Positions 39,676 through 46,125 of a DNA stretch of 64,000 nt are shown piece by piece. Made by a program: the position numbers and the translations under genes. Source of the stretch: Streptomyces prunicolor NBRC 13075 (GTDB lineage Bacteria; Actinomycetota; Actinomycetes; Streptomycetales; Streptomycetaceae); assembly GCF_000367365.1 (NCBI RefSeq), contig NZ_BARF01000081.1, positions 1-64,000 of the forward strand, in the 5' to 3' direction. How positions within the stretch are numbered: the first letter of the stretch is position 1; each line of letters starts with the position of its first letter. A model generated the notes under the pieces. The model saw only the letters and a program-made list of their open reading frames with translations, ran no database searches and had not been told where the DNA came from.

Positions 39676-40617
39676 TCAGTCCCGGCGCAGCTCGTTGCCG
39701 CGCTTGGTGATGTGGGCGCCCAGGGTGATGCCGATGCCGTTGGGCAGCAGCAACGGGTGGCCCTCCGCCTGGCGCAGGCGCACGCGGTGCATCAGGTCGC
39801 CGAGTTCCTCGAACGACAGGTCCGGCAGGACGGCTTCGGCGGCGAGGTCGAACGGCAGCTCGACGGCCTCGCCCTGCATCAGCCAGTCCGTGATGCGCGC
39901 GGCGAACCGTGCACCGGGCTTGGTCTCGACGGCGCCGGACAGATCATCCGTGGGAGCCTTGACGACCACGAGGGTGTGCGTGTGGTCCATCGTGGCGACG
40001 AGGTCGAAGTCGTACTCCATGCCCTCGCGGGCGACCGGGGCCAGACCGACGATCCTGCGATGGACCCGGCCGGACTCGTCGACCTCGGCGACGTAGTCGA
40101 GCTTGTCGCGCACGGTGGCCACGATGTGGCCGGGGTACCCGAGCAGTGCGTCGAGCATGTTCTGCTCTACCGGGCGCACCTCGCGCCAGCCGCTCCAAGT
40201 ACTGCCGGACGAGGCTCTCTTGGAGGCCCGGTCAACCTGTTCGCGCACCCCGCCTGCTCCGTTCCAGAACGGAGATGCGGTCGCGACCACGACCGTGTCG
40301 TAGCGCTGGTCGGCGCAGTGGGCCAACGCCGTCACCAGGGTCTCGGGGGAGTAGTAGCTGAGCGGCGGGCACACATCGAAGGGGAAGTCGTCCGCGTAGG
40401 CGCTCACCCGGCCGCGCTGGGTGTCGATGACGGCGACGCGCTTGCCGATCGAGGCGGCCAGGGCCAGGGCCGTGTAGGTGGTTCCCGCTCCGGGCGGACC
40501 GTCGAGAAGGATGCGCGCAGGACGCTGCTGGCGTACGGCGGTGGTGAAGTGGAAGCGTTCGTTGCGGCTAGGCTGCGGCCCGGACGCCTCCGCCGGATGA
40601 GTGGTGGTATCCGTCAA
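39676..40617 (-). CDS. Sak4/RecA-like AAA protein lacking Walker A lysine and Walker B aspartate
   Basis: 313 residues from ATG 40617 (AAGGTTCC upstream, weak). Fold pattern of the phage Sak4/AAA_24 RecA-like ATPases: ARILLDGPPGAGTTYTALAL, KRVAVIDTQRGRVSAYADDF, YDTVVVATASPFWNGAGGVR, LLGYPGHIVATVRDKLDYV and RRIVGLAPVAREGMEYDFDL. The P-loop reads GPPGAGTTY, with Thr46 where Lys is essential, and the Walker B segment VVVATAS has Ala112 where Sak4 proteins have Asp. The frame is intact, so an inactive, DNA- or protein-binding derivative is likely. In phages Sak4 works with single-strand DNA-binding proteins in annealing recombination. Confidence 0.7.
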   Translation of the reverse strand: MTDTTTHPAEASGPQPSRNERFHFTTAVRQQRPARILLDGPPGAGTTYTALALAASIGKRVAVIDTQRGRVSAYADDFPFDVCPPLSYYSPETLVTALAHCADQRYDTVVVATASPFWNGAGGVREQVDRASKRASSGSTWSGWREVRPVEQNMLDALLGYPGHIVATVRDKLDYVAEVDESGRVHRRIVGLAPVAREGMEYDFDLVATMDHTHTLVVVKAPTDDLSGAVETKPGARFAARITDWLMQGEAVELPFDLAAEAVLPDLSFEELGDLMHRVRLRQAEGHPLLLPNGIGITLGAHITKRGNELRRD

Positions 40618-40710
40618 GGTTCCTCCGGAATCAGTCGGTGGAGTATTCCAGCGAGTCCCGACATCGGCACACGATGTCCAGTCCGACCAGTGTCGGGATC
40701 AACGCTCTCT

Positions 40711-40726
40711 GACTCTTAAGACTATA
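40711..40726 (-). promoter_or_regulatory. CTCTTAAG operator and TATAGT -10, site P2
   Basis: GACTCTTAAGAC (40711-40722) overlaps ACTATA (40721-40726), which is TATAGT on the minus strand, 94 bases before the start of the Sak4-like gene. Sequence match to P1 is 16 of 16 across GACTCTTAAGACTATA. No good -35 is visible, and the second operator half found at P1 and P3 is missing. It should drive the 40617-38411 gene set. Confidence 0.55.
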
Positions 40727-40937
40727 TCACCAAATTGGCCTTCTCGCAGCTCAGAACGGGTTTTGTGTGTCGGGCTGCGCTGAATATTTCAGTAGCGCAC
40801 GATTCGTTTCAGGGCGTTCTTCAGGGCTGCTGCCGAGATTTTAATGCTGTGGTCACAGGGTCACCAACCTCTGGTTGTGCTCAGGTGCAATTCGGGCCTG
40901 CCCTCCGCCCATTTCCACGCCGTGGTGAACATGCCAG

Positions 40938-40966
40938 CACCCGTCCCAGATGTTCTGGGACGGGTG
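40938..40966 (-). terminator. Terminator after the first XRE-like gene
   Basis: Perfect 12-bp stem CACCCGTCCCAG / CTGGGACGGGTG with 5-base loop, about 80 bases downstream of the 41045 stop in the minus direction. The remainder of the gap 40727-41044 is moderately AT-rich noncoding DNA with no gene I can support. Confidence 0.65.
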
Positions 40967-41044
40967 AGGTCGGTCGGCCGCAGCCGAGGGGTGTGTGCCT
41001 TGCGAGTAGGTGACCTTGAAACCCGGGGTGGCTGCCAGGGCCCG

Positions 41045-41683
41045 TCACTCCGAGGGCGGAACGCTCGTTTCAGCTGTCGCCTCCGACTCGGAAGAACGAG
41101 GGTACTCGTGAGGGAACGCGAACAGATCCGTGATGTTCTTGTCCGCAAGGATCTTGTTGGCGGTCGGTACCCACCAGAAAATCCGACCGAGCTCGTCCCT
41201 CTCATCCGGCTCCGTAAACTGCTCCCGGGAGAGCGCCATTTCGATCGACGAGTTCTTGATGTCCATCTTCGCGGCCAGGTGGTTGGTGTAGACACGGCGC
41301 CGGCCCGAAGCCGGGTCGATCGTCGGGGCGACGGGAAGCCAACGGCCGCGGCCCTTGTTCACGATCTCCGGGATGATGTGGCCTGTGTGGTCGAGGTACC
41401 CCAGGGCCTTGCCCAGAGCCAGGACGACCTCTACCGGGAAGCGGGGCGTCGAGGTTTCGAGAATGTCGTCGCCCAGGTCAATATTCAGTGCTTCGGCGAC
41501 CGCGTGCAGCGCCGGCTTGTTGGCCGGCTCCTTGCCACCCATCGACTTCTGCGTGGGCGGCTTGTGCATCTTCTGTGCGTTGCCGCGCGACTTCATCCCT
41601 AGCGCCCGGCTGATCTCGCTTAGGCTGAGCGGTTCTGTCCGCTCGGTCAGGTCGATAACGCTTGCATCGTCGGTGATGCTCAT
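41045..41683 (-). CDS. XRE-like regulator, paralogue 1
   Basis: 212 residues from ATG 41683. N-terminal segment EPLSLSEISRALGMKSRGNA plus ALHAVAEALNIDLGDDILET has the helix-turn-helix of XRE/HTH_3-like proteins, followed by a conserved middle VEVVLALGKALGYLDHTGHI, RGRWLPVAPTIDPASGRRRV and YTNHLAAKMDIKNSSIEMAL. About 75 percent identical by eye to the neighbour at 42017-42589, so a tandem duplication. It carries an extra acidic 25-residue tail. Probable repressor or activator of the CTCTTAWG regulon. Confidence 0.65.
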   Translation of the reverse strand: MSITDDASVIDLTERTEPLSLSEISRALGMKSRGNAQKMHKPPTQKSMGGKEPANKPALHAVAEALNIDLGDDILETSTPRFPVEVVLALGKALGYLDHTGHIIPEIVNKGRGRWLPVAPTIDPASGRRRVYTNHLAAKMDIKNSSIEMALSREQFTEPDERDELGRIFWWVPTANKILADKNITDLFAFPHEYPRSSESEATAETSVPPSE

Positions 41684-41698
41684 ACCTAAGGTCCATTC

Positions 41699-41713
41699 TG
41701 TCTCTTATGGCTT
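41699..41713 (-). promoter_or_regulatory. CTCTTATG box upstream of XRE paralogue 1
   Basis: TGTCTCTTATGGCTT lies 16-30 bases before the ATG of paralogue 1, and an identical 15-mer stands before paralogue 2. The core CTCTTAWGRCT is shared with P1, P2 and P3, suggesting autoregulation. Confidence 0.5.
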
Positions 41714-41870
41714 GCGTGGAGGTTGAGGATACGACAGACCACGAGGTCTTCGTTTCCAGCTGGTGGTTCCGTCCAGTGGAAGCTCAGCTACGGGTCGCGG
41801 GCCTGTGCTGGTATCTGCGGGTGTTACGGTGCCCGGCGGTGCGCTCGGCCTCGCATGGCGCCGCGAGTGC

Positions 41871-41960
41871 TCACCCAGCTGTAAGCGGCAGGTACTGGTT
41901 GACGCACTCGACGGCCCGGGTCTGGTGAACGCAGTGCGTGGTCCGCTCCTCGGTGTGCAT
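41871..41960 (-). pseudogene. Truncated copy of the 71-aa gene at 42932-43147
   Basis: Minus-strand MHTEERTTHCVHQTRAVECV and NQYLPLTAG closely match MHADERTTCYTHQTWAVECA and DRHLPLTAG in the intact gene. The copy then has TGA where the intact gene has CGA (Arg), and its upstream part is lost. It precedes XRE paralogue 1 just as the intact gene precedes paralogue 2, so a two-gene unit was duplicated and decayed. The rest of 41714-42016 has no other feature. Confidence 0.6.
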
Positions 41961-42016
41961 CGCCGCCACCTCCAGCACCGACCCCGCCTCAGTTGGGCGG
42001 ATGCTTGAAAGGGCGA

Positions 42017-42589
42017 TCAGAACCGTTCCTCGATATTCCTGGTCCTGAGGATCTCGTTCGCGGTCTGCACCCACCAAACGACGCGGCCGATCTCGTCCGT
42101 ATCGTCTGGCTCCGTGAAGGCCTTCCGGTGGAGTGCCATTTCGATCGACTCTTTGCTGGTGCTCAGCTTCGCGGCCAGGTGGTTGATGTAGACCCGGCGC
42201 TCACCTGTGGCGGGATAGATCGTCGGGGCGACCGGTAGCCAGCGTCCGCGACCCTTGTTCGCGATCTCCGGGACGATCTGACCGGATTGGTCGAGGTAGC
42301 CGAGGGCCTTGCCAAGAGCGAGGACGACCTCCACCGGGAACCGCGGGGTCGAGGTTGTGAGGATGTCGTCACCTAGGTCGACCTCCAGCGCCTCGGCCAC
42401 CGCGTGAAGGGGCGGCCTGTTGGTCGGCGGCTTGCCCTCCATGGCCTTCTGCAGCGGCGGCTTGTGCATCTTCTGTGCGTTGCCGCGCGACTTCATCCCC
42501 AGCGCCCGGCTGATCTCGCTTAGGCTTAGCGGTTCCGTGCGCTTGGTCAGGTCGATGACCTCGGTGGCGTCCGTACTGCTCATCTTCAA
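42017..42589 (-). CDS. XRE-like regulator, paralogue 2
   Basis: 190 residues from ATG 42589 (ATG 42583 is possible). Same domains as paralogue 1: EPLSLSEISRALGMKSRGNA, PLHAVAEALEVDLGDDILTT, VEVVLALGKALGYLDQSGQI, RRVYINHLAAKLSTSKESIE; it stops at RNIEERF, without the acidic tail. The repeated clause HKPPLQKAMEGKPPTNRPP differs most between the two, which could alter DNA or partner choice. Likely regulator of the block. Confidence 0.65.
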   Translation of the reverse strand: MKMSSTDATEVIDLTKRTEPLSLSEISRALGMKSRGNAQKMHKPPLQKAMEGKPPTNRPPLHAVAEALEVDLGDDILTTSTPRFPVEVVLALGKALGYLDQSGQIVPEIANKGRGRWLPVAPTIYPATGERRVYINHLAAKLSTSKESIEMALHRKAFTEPDDTDEIGRVVWWVQTANEILRTRNIEERF

Positions 42590-42594
42590 GATCC

Positions 42595-42609
42595 TGTCTC
42601 TTATGGCTT
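42595..42609 (-). promoter_or_regulatory. CTCTTATG box upstream of XRE paralogue 2
   Basis: TGTCTCTTATGGCTT, identical to the box at 41699-41713 and at the same distance from its gene (6-20 bases before ATG 42589). The following 50 bp also match between the two copies, including CGAGGTCTTCGTT. Confidence 0.5.
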
Positions 42610-42931
42610 TCGTCGGGGGTTGAGGATACGGCAGACTGCGAGGTCTTCGTTGCCGGTAGGCCGCCGTCGGTGCGGCCTGCGCGAGGCGGGATGCCGACCG
42701 CGGCCCGCCGTAGGGTTCCGCCGGCGGTACGGGGACTGGCTGGGGCCGCAGGTCAGGGGACCGTTTGCCCCGTCGATGAGGTCTCTCCCGGCTGGTGTCC
42801 GAAAGCTGCCCAGCGTGGTGATGCCGGTGCGCCGGAGGCGGTCGACGCGGGCCTCGCCCGCCAAGGGTCCTGCGCCCGCTCGGCGGACGCCGGCGTCGGA
42901 CGGCGCTGCGGGCCGGCCGAGCGCTCGTCCG
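42610..42931. other. Noncoding gap in the duplicated regulator unit
   Basis: Beyond the first 45 bases, which repeat the upstream region of paralogue 1, I see no gene, hairpin or repeat I can support; open frames here are typical high-GC shadows. Confidence 0.4.
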
Positions 42932-43147
42932 CTACGGCCGGCCGTAGGCGCCGGCGGCCCGCCACCGGACGCGGCCGACCTCGCGCAGTGACGCGAGCGC
43001 TCGCCCAGCCGTGAGCGGCAGGTGCCGGTCGGCGCACTCGACGGCCCAGGTCTGGTGGGTATAGCAGGTGGTCCGCTCGTCTGCGTGCATGCCCGCCTCC
43101 TCCAGCGCGTCCTCATACGCGATCGCCAGTGCCAGGCTGCTTGTCAT
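42932..43147 (-). CDS. 71-aa conserved hypothetical protein
   Basis: From ATG 43147 with GAAGGAGGACG upstream. SLALAIAYEDALEEAGMHAD, ERTTCYTHQTWAVECADRHL, PLTAGRALASLREVGRVRWR: a small helical protein with two cysteines and a histidine that may form a metal site. A truncated copy lies at 41871-41960. Family unknown; 35 bp after the 43183 gene, so probably in one transcript. Confidence 0.55.
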   Translation of the reverse strand: MTSSLALAIAYEDALEEAGMHADERTTCYTHQTWAVECADRHLPLTAGRALASLREVGRVRWRAAGAYGRP

Positions 43148-43182
43148 GGCGGTCGTCCTCCTTCGCGTTGTGGGTTCGGTGG

Positions 43183-43566
43183 TCAGGAGCTGAACGCGAG
43201 GTCCTCGCAGCGGCAGCCGCTCGATCCGCAGGGGAGCCGGCCGTCGACGACACGGCGGGCGTGGACGGCGCCGAGGTGGCTGCACGTGCAGCGGGAGTCC
43301 GGGGCGGCGCCGGCATTCATGCGACGCGTCTCGACCTCCGCCAGAGCGTGGTTGCGCTCGAACTCCGTGCGTGCTTCGCTCAGGCCGAGTTCGATGGCGG
43401 TGTCGTCGAGGGACCCGCCGAGTTCCGTGAAGTCGATGACCGCCAGGGCGTCGGCGAGCTCTGGGGTCTGGCCGGCGTACATCGCCAGGGTCTCCCAGGC
43501 GCGCCTCTGGGTGAGGGCCTGGTCGGCGGCCCGGGTGTACTCGCTGATCTTGGTGTTTGTGCTCAT
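43183..43566 (-). CDS. Hypothetical protein with C-terminal Cys/His cluster
   Basis: 127 residues from ATG 43566. Helical body (ISEYTRAADQALTQRRAWET, LADALAVIDFTELGGSLDDT, ARTEFERNHALAEVETRRMN) then a metal-type cluster SRCTCSHLGAVHARR and LPCGSSGCRCEDLAF. The first gene after promoter P3. Function unknown. Confidence 0.6.
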   Translation of the reverse strand: MSTNTKISEYTRAADQALTQRRAWETLAMYAGQTPELADALAVIDFTELGGSLDDTAIELGLSEARTEFERNHALAEVETRRMNAGAAPDSRCTCSHLGAVHARRVVDGRLPCGSSGCRCEDLAFSS

Positions 43567-43633
43567 CTATACGGCTCTCCAGGGACGAGGAGCGGCGGCC
43601 GTCGTGAAGGTCCTCCGCGGACTGACCGAGTGT

Positions 43634-43684
43634 GACTCTTAAGACTCTATAGGTGACGCGATGCGAATGCAAGCCTTAAGAGTC
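43634..43684 (-). promoter_or_regulatory. Promoter flanked by two CTCTTAAG operators, site P3
   Basis: Minus-strand TTGCAT (complement of 43667-43672), 17-bp spacer, TAGAGT (complement of 43644-43649). Operators GACTCTTAAGAC at 43634-43645 and CCTTAAGAGTC at 43674-43684 bracket it exactly as at P1. Start of the 43566 to 41045 gene set. Confidence 0.6.
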
Positions 43685-44048
43685 GCCAGAATGGATGTTC
43701 TCGACCGTCGCGGGCTCAGGGGGATCCGGTGAGGCGCAGCCTGCAGTCCGGCACCGGTGCGCTGCCCGCGCGAGATGCTGAGTCCACGGTCACTATGTCG
43801 TCTCGGCGGCCCTGGCCCACGCGCCGGAGTCGGCCGCGGTGCCCCGGGCCGCGGGCGGCTGGCGCGAGACGTCGGACCGCACGTGCCCTCAACGGGTCAG
43901 CCGGCTCGGACCTGAACTTGTGCCCAACGTAGTTGGGGAACATGACTCGAGTTGGTCCTGTCGCCGAAGCGGTTCTGGAAGGCTCAGGGGTGAACAGAGG
44001 GCCGGGTCGGTGGCCGCACGAGATCGACCGACGGGACCGTTCAAGCAC
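43685..44048. other. Gap without a supported gene
   Basis: About 360 bp before the NUDIX gene. A stretch near 43780-43925 translates to VHGHYVVSAALAHAPESAAV on the plus strand and could be a gene remnant, but it lacks start and context. No hairpin or repeat seen. Confidence 0.3.
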
Positions 44049-44579
44049 ATGAGTTCTGCACGAATCAAGGAGTCGACGGCCAGCGCTTTCCTCTTCCGGC
44101 CGTGCCCGGATGAATGGCGGCTCGGCCTGATCTGGCACCCCCGCCTGGAGTGCTGGATGCTCGCCGGCGGGCATGTTGAGACCTTCGAGAATGCGGCCGA
44201 AGCGGTGCAGCGGGAGATCTCCGAGGAGACCGGCTGGAGAGCACGGCTGATCTTCGGCCCCTCCAACGCGCTCCCCGCCGGGGCGCCCCACCCGTTGGTG
44301 CCCGCGCCGTGGTGGGTCCAGGAGCTGGACGTGCACCCCGACAACCACACCCGAGGTCCGCACGTCCACATTGACCACCTCTTTCTCGCCGTGGCGGAAG
44401 GCGATGGCCCGGTCAGCGAGGCGGCGCACGAGGTCCGGTGGTTTACAGCTGCGGAGATCGCCGAGCACGGCGACATCTCGGAGGATCTACGGCCCCAGGC
44501 CAAGGACTTGTTCGGCCGGATCGGCGAAATCACGGAACCGGGCCGCCGGCCCGCTCTGGAAGGGATTGGAAGTCGGTAA
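44049..44579 (+). CDS. NUDIX hydrolase
   Basis: 176 residues from ATG 44049; no clear ribosome site, so possibly leaderless. Complete NUDIX box at residues 41-63: GHVETFENAAEAVQREISEE then TGW (G-x5-E-x7-RE-U-x-EE-x-GU). Flanking strands STASAFLFRPCPDEWRLGLI and HVHIDHLFLAVAEGDG and a C-terminal WFTAAEIAEHGDISEDLR fit the family. Hydrolyses a nucleoside diphosphate linked to another moiety; substrate unknown. Convergent with the APH-like gene; it may act on nucleotide intermediates of the adjacent cluster. Confidence 0.85.
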   Translation: MSSARIKESTASAFLFRPCPDEWRLGLIWHPRLECWMLAGGHVETFENAAEAVQREISEETGWRARLIFGPSNALPAGAPHPLVPAPWWVQELDVHPDNHTRGPHVHIDHLFLAVAEGDGPVSEAAHEVRWFTAAEIAEHGDISEDLRPQAKDLFGRIGEITEPGRRPALEGIGSR

Positions 44580-44620
44580 GTCCTCGACGGCGTGACTTGT
44601 CCTGCCACGCGTGGGCACGG

Positions 44621-45517
44621 TCACAGGGGCCTTTGGGCGTGCGGGACAGAGGTGCCCGGGGCGGGGTCTGGCCAGGTGCGCAAGGCGGCTGTTAGGACGC
44701 GGCTGGCTTCCGTGGCGAAGGCGCTGCGGCCCTGTGCGGTGGCTGTGACGACGATGGCGGCTGCGTCGGTGATCGTGCAGATACGCATGAGTTCACCTTC
44801 GGTCTCGTCCGGCTCGCGGCCGTACCCGCGATAGAACTCCCTGCGGAGGTCGGGCCGTTGGAGAAGGGTGCGCTGGGTGATGCGTAGGAAGTCGCGGCCG
44901 CGAGCCTCGTAGCGGCTGGTTTCGAAGTCGACCACGCCAGCGAGCCTGCCGTCCGGATGGACGAGGACGTTACGGCTGGTGAAGTCGAGGTGGGACGGCT
45001 GGGCGCGCTGGGGTGGCATGAGGGCGAGCTGGTCGAGGGCCTCGTGGAGGACGTGGGTTTCGGAACCGGTCAGCGGTGCGGTGCCCTCCGACAGCTGTGC
45101 GCCAATGTACGCGGCGCGTTCCGCGCCGAAGGAGGACAGCGTCTTCGGTTCGGCCGCATGGTGGAAGCGGGCCAACAGCGCGCCCGCGTGGCCATAGGCG
45201 ACGTGCTCTTGGCGCCGGGTCAAGTGCACTTGGGCCAGGGGGTGTCCGGCGACGGCGGTCATGACGAGTTCCTGCTCAGCCTCGTCGACGGCGAGGAGTT
45301 GCGGCGCAGCCGCTCCAAGGGCAGGGGCCCAGAGGGCGAGGGCTGCGTGCTCGCGCTGGAAGCTGCCGGTGCTGGTGTTCCGTTTGTGGATCATCTGCCG
45401 GCCCGCCGGGTCCAGAAGGCGCAGTACCGTCGTCGACGTTCCGGGCCAGCTGTGGTCGGTGACCACGGTGGCCGGCCCGGCGAGGCGGGGTATCGCGGCT
45501 ACTGGGGTGCTCGTCAT
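44621..45517 (-). CDS. APH/choline-kinase-like phosphotransferase (possible self-resistance)
   Basis: 298 residues from ATG 45517, overlapping the TmrB-like gene by ATGA. Protein-kinase-like fold: ATP-binding QMIHKRNTSTGSFQREHAAL, hinge ELVMTAVAGHPLAQVHL, catalytic loop PSHLDFTSRNVLVHPDGRLA (HxDxxxxN) and metal Asp in GVVDFETSRYEARGRDFL. APH-family enzymes phosphorylate hydroxyls of antibiotics or small metabolites. Last gene of the 12-gene operon, where a resistance gene is expected. Confidence 0.8.
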   Translation of the reverse strand: MTSTPVAAIPRLAGPATVVTDHSWPGTSTTVLRLLDPAGRQMIHKRNTSTGSFQREHAALALWAPALGAAAPQLLAVDEAEQELVMTAVAGHPLAQVHLTRRQEHVAYGHAGALLARFHHAAEPKTLSSFGAERAAYIGAQLSEGTAPLTGSETHVLHEALDQLALMPPQRAQPSHLDFTSRNVLVHPDGRLAGVVDFETSRYEARGRDFLRITQRTLLQRPDLRREFYRGYGREPDETEGELMRICTITDAAAIVVTATAQGRSAFATEASRVLTAALRTWPDPAPGTSVPHAQRPL

Positions 45518-46068
45518 GGCCTTCGCAGGAGGCCGAGGGCCCGTTCGGCGACCTGATCGGGGGCGAGCGAGGTGGTGTCGATCACCTCGGCCCGGGCGCT
45601 GAGCCAGGTCGCATACGCGTCCTCGTAAGCGGTGACCTTGCGGCGCCGGAAGGCCCGGACCTTCTCACTACGCTCCTCGTCGCCGGGGAACTCCATGCTC
45701 TCGTTGATGCGAGCTTGGATGACCTCGGGTTCGGCGTGCAACAGGATGTGGTGCACCTCGGTGCCGGCCTTGCCCAGGGCGTCGAAGATCTCGTCGGCGT
45801 ACTCGCGGCGCAGGAGCGTCATGGGGGCGATCACCGGGCCGCCGTTCGTATGGCGGTCGAGTTCTGCGCACACGGCGGCGACCAGCGTGCGCCACATCGG
45901 GTAGTCCTGGAAGTCGCGTTGACGGCTGGGGTGGTCGCCGAGGCTGCCGCGCAGCAGGAACCCGACTTCCTCGGGATCGGTAATGATGCTGCCCGCCAGC
46001 TGCTGGTGGAGCAGAGTGGCCGTGGTGGTCTTGCCGCCCCCGAAGGGGCCGTTGATCCAGACAAGCAT
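45514..46068 (-). CDS. TmrB-like P-loop ATPase (tunicamycin-resistance type)
   Basis: 184 residues from ATG 46068. Starts MLVWINGPFGGGKTTTATLL, the P-loop form of Bacillus TmrB (WINGxFGxGKT), then SIITDPEEVGFLLRGSL, RDFQDYPMWRTLVAAVCAEL and GGPVIAPMTLLRREYADEIF, all of which follow TmrB order and spacing, and VHHILLHAEPEVIQARINES. TmrB binds tunicamycin and confers resistance; many actinobacterial relatives have other or unknown substrates. Its place in a biosynthetic operon with a nucleotide-type gene set makes a resistance role plausible. Confidence 0.75.
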   Translation of the reverse strand: MLVWINGPFGGGKTTTATLLHQQLAGSIITDPEEVGFLLRGSLGDHPSRQRDFQDYPMWRTLVAAVCAELDRHTNGGPVIAPMTLLRREYADEIFDALGKAGTEVHHILLHAEPEVIQARINESMEFPGDEERSEKVRAFRRRKVTAYEDAYATWLSARAEVIDTTSLAPDQVAERALGLLRRP

Positions 46069-46125
46069 GTGGTTCCTCAGGTGCGTGGTCGTGTTGGTCG
46101 GCGAACCGTCAGGTCCGCTCCGGAG

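Noticed and set aside
42601..43116. 171-aa minus-strand frame between the regulators
   Set aside because: Arg/Pro/Ala-rich text without start support; overlaps the better supported 71-aa gene in another frame.
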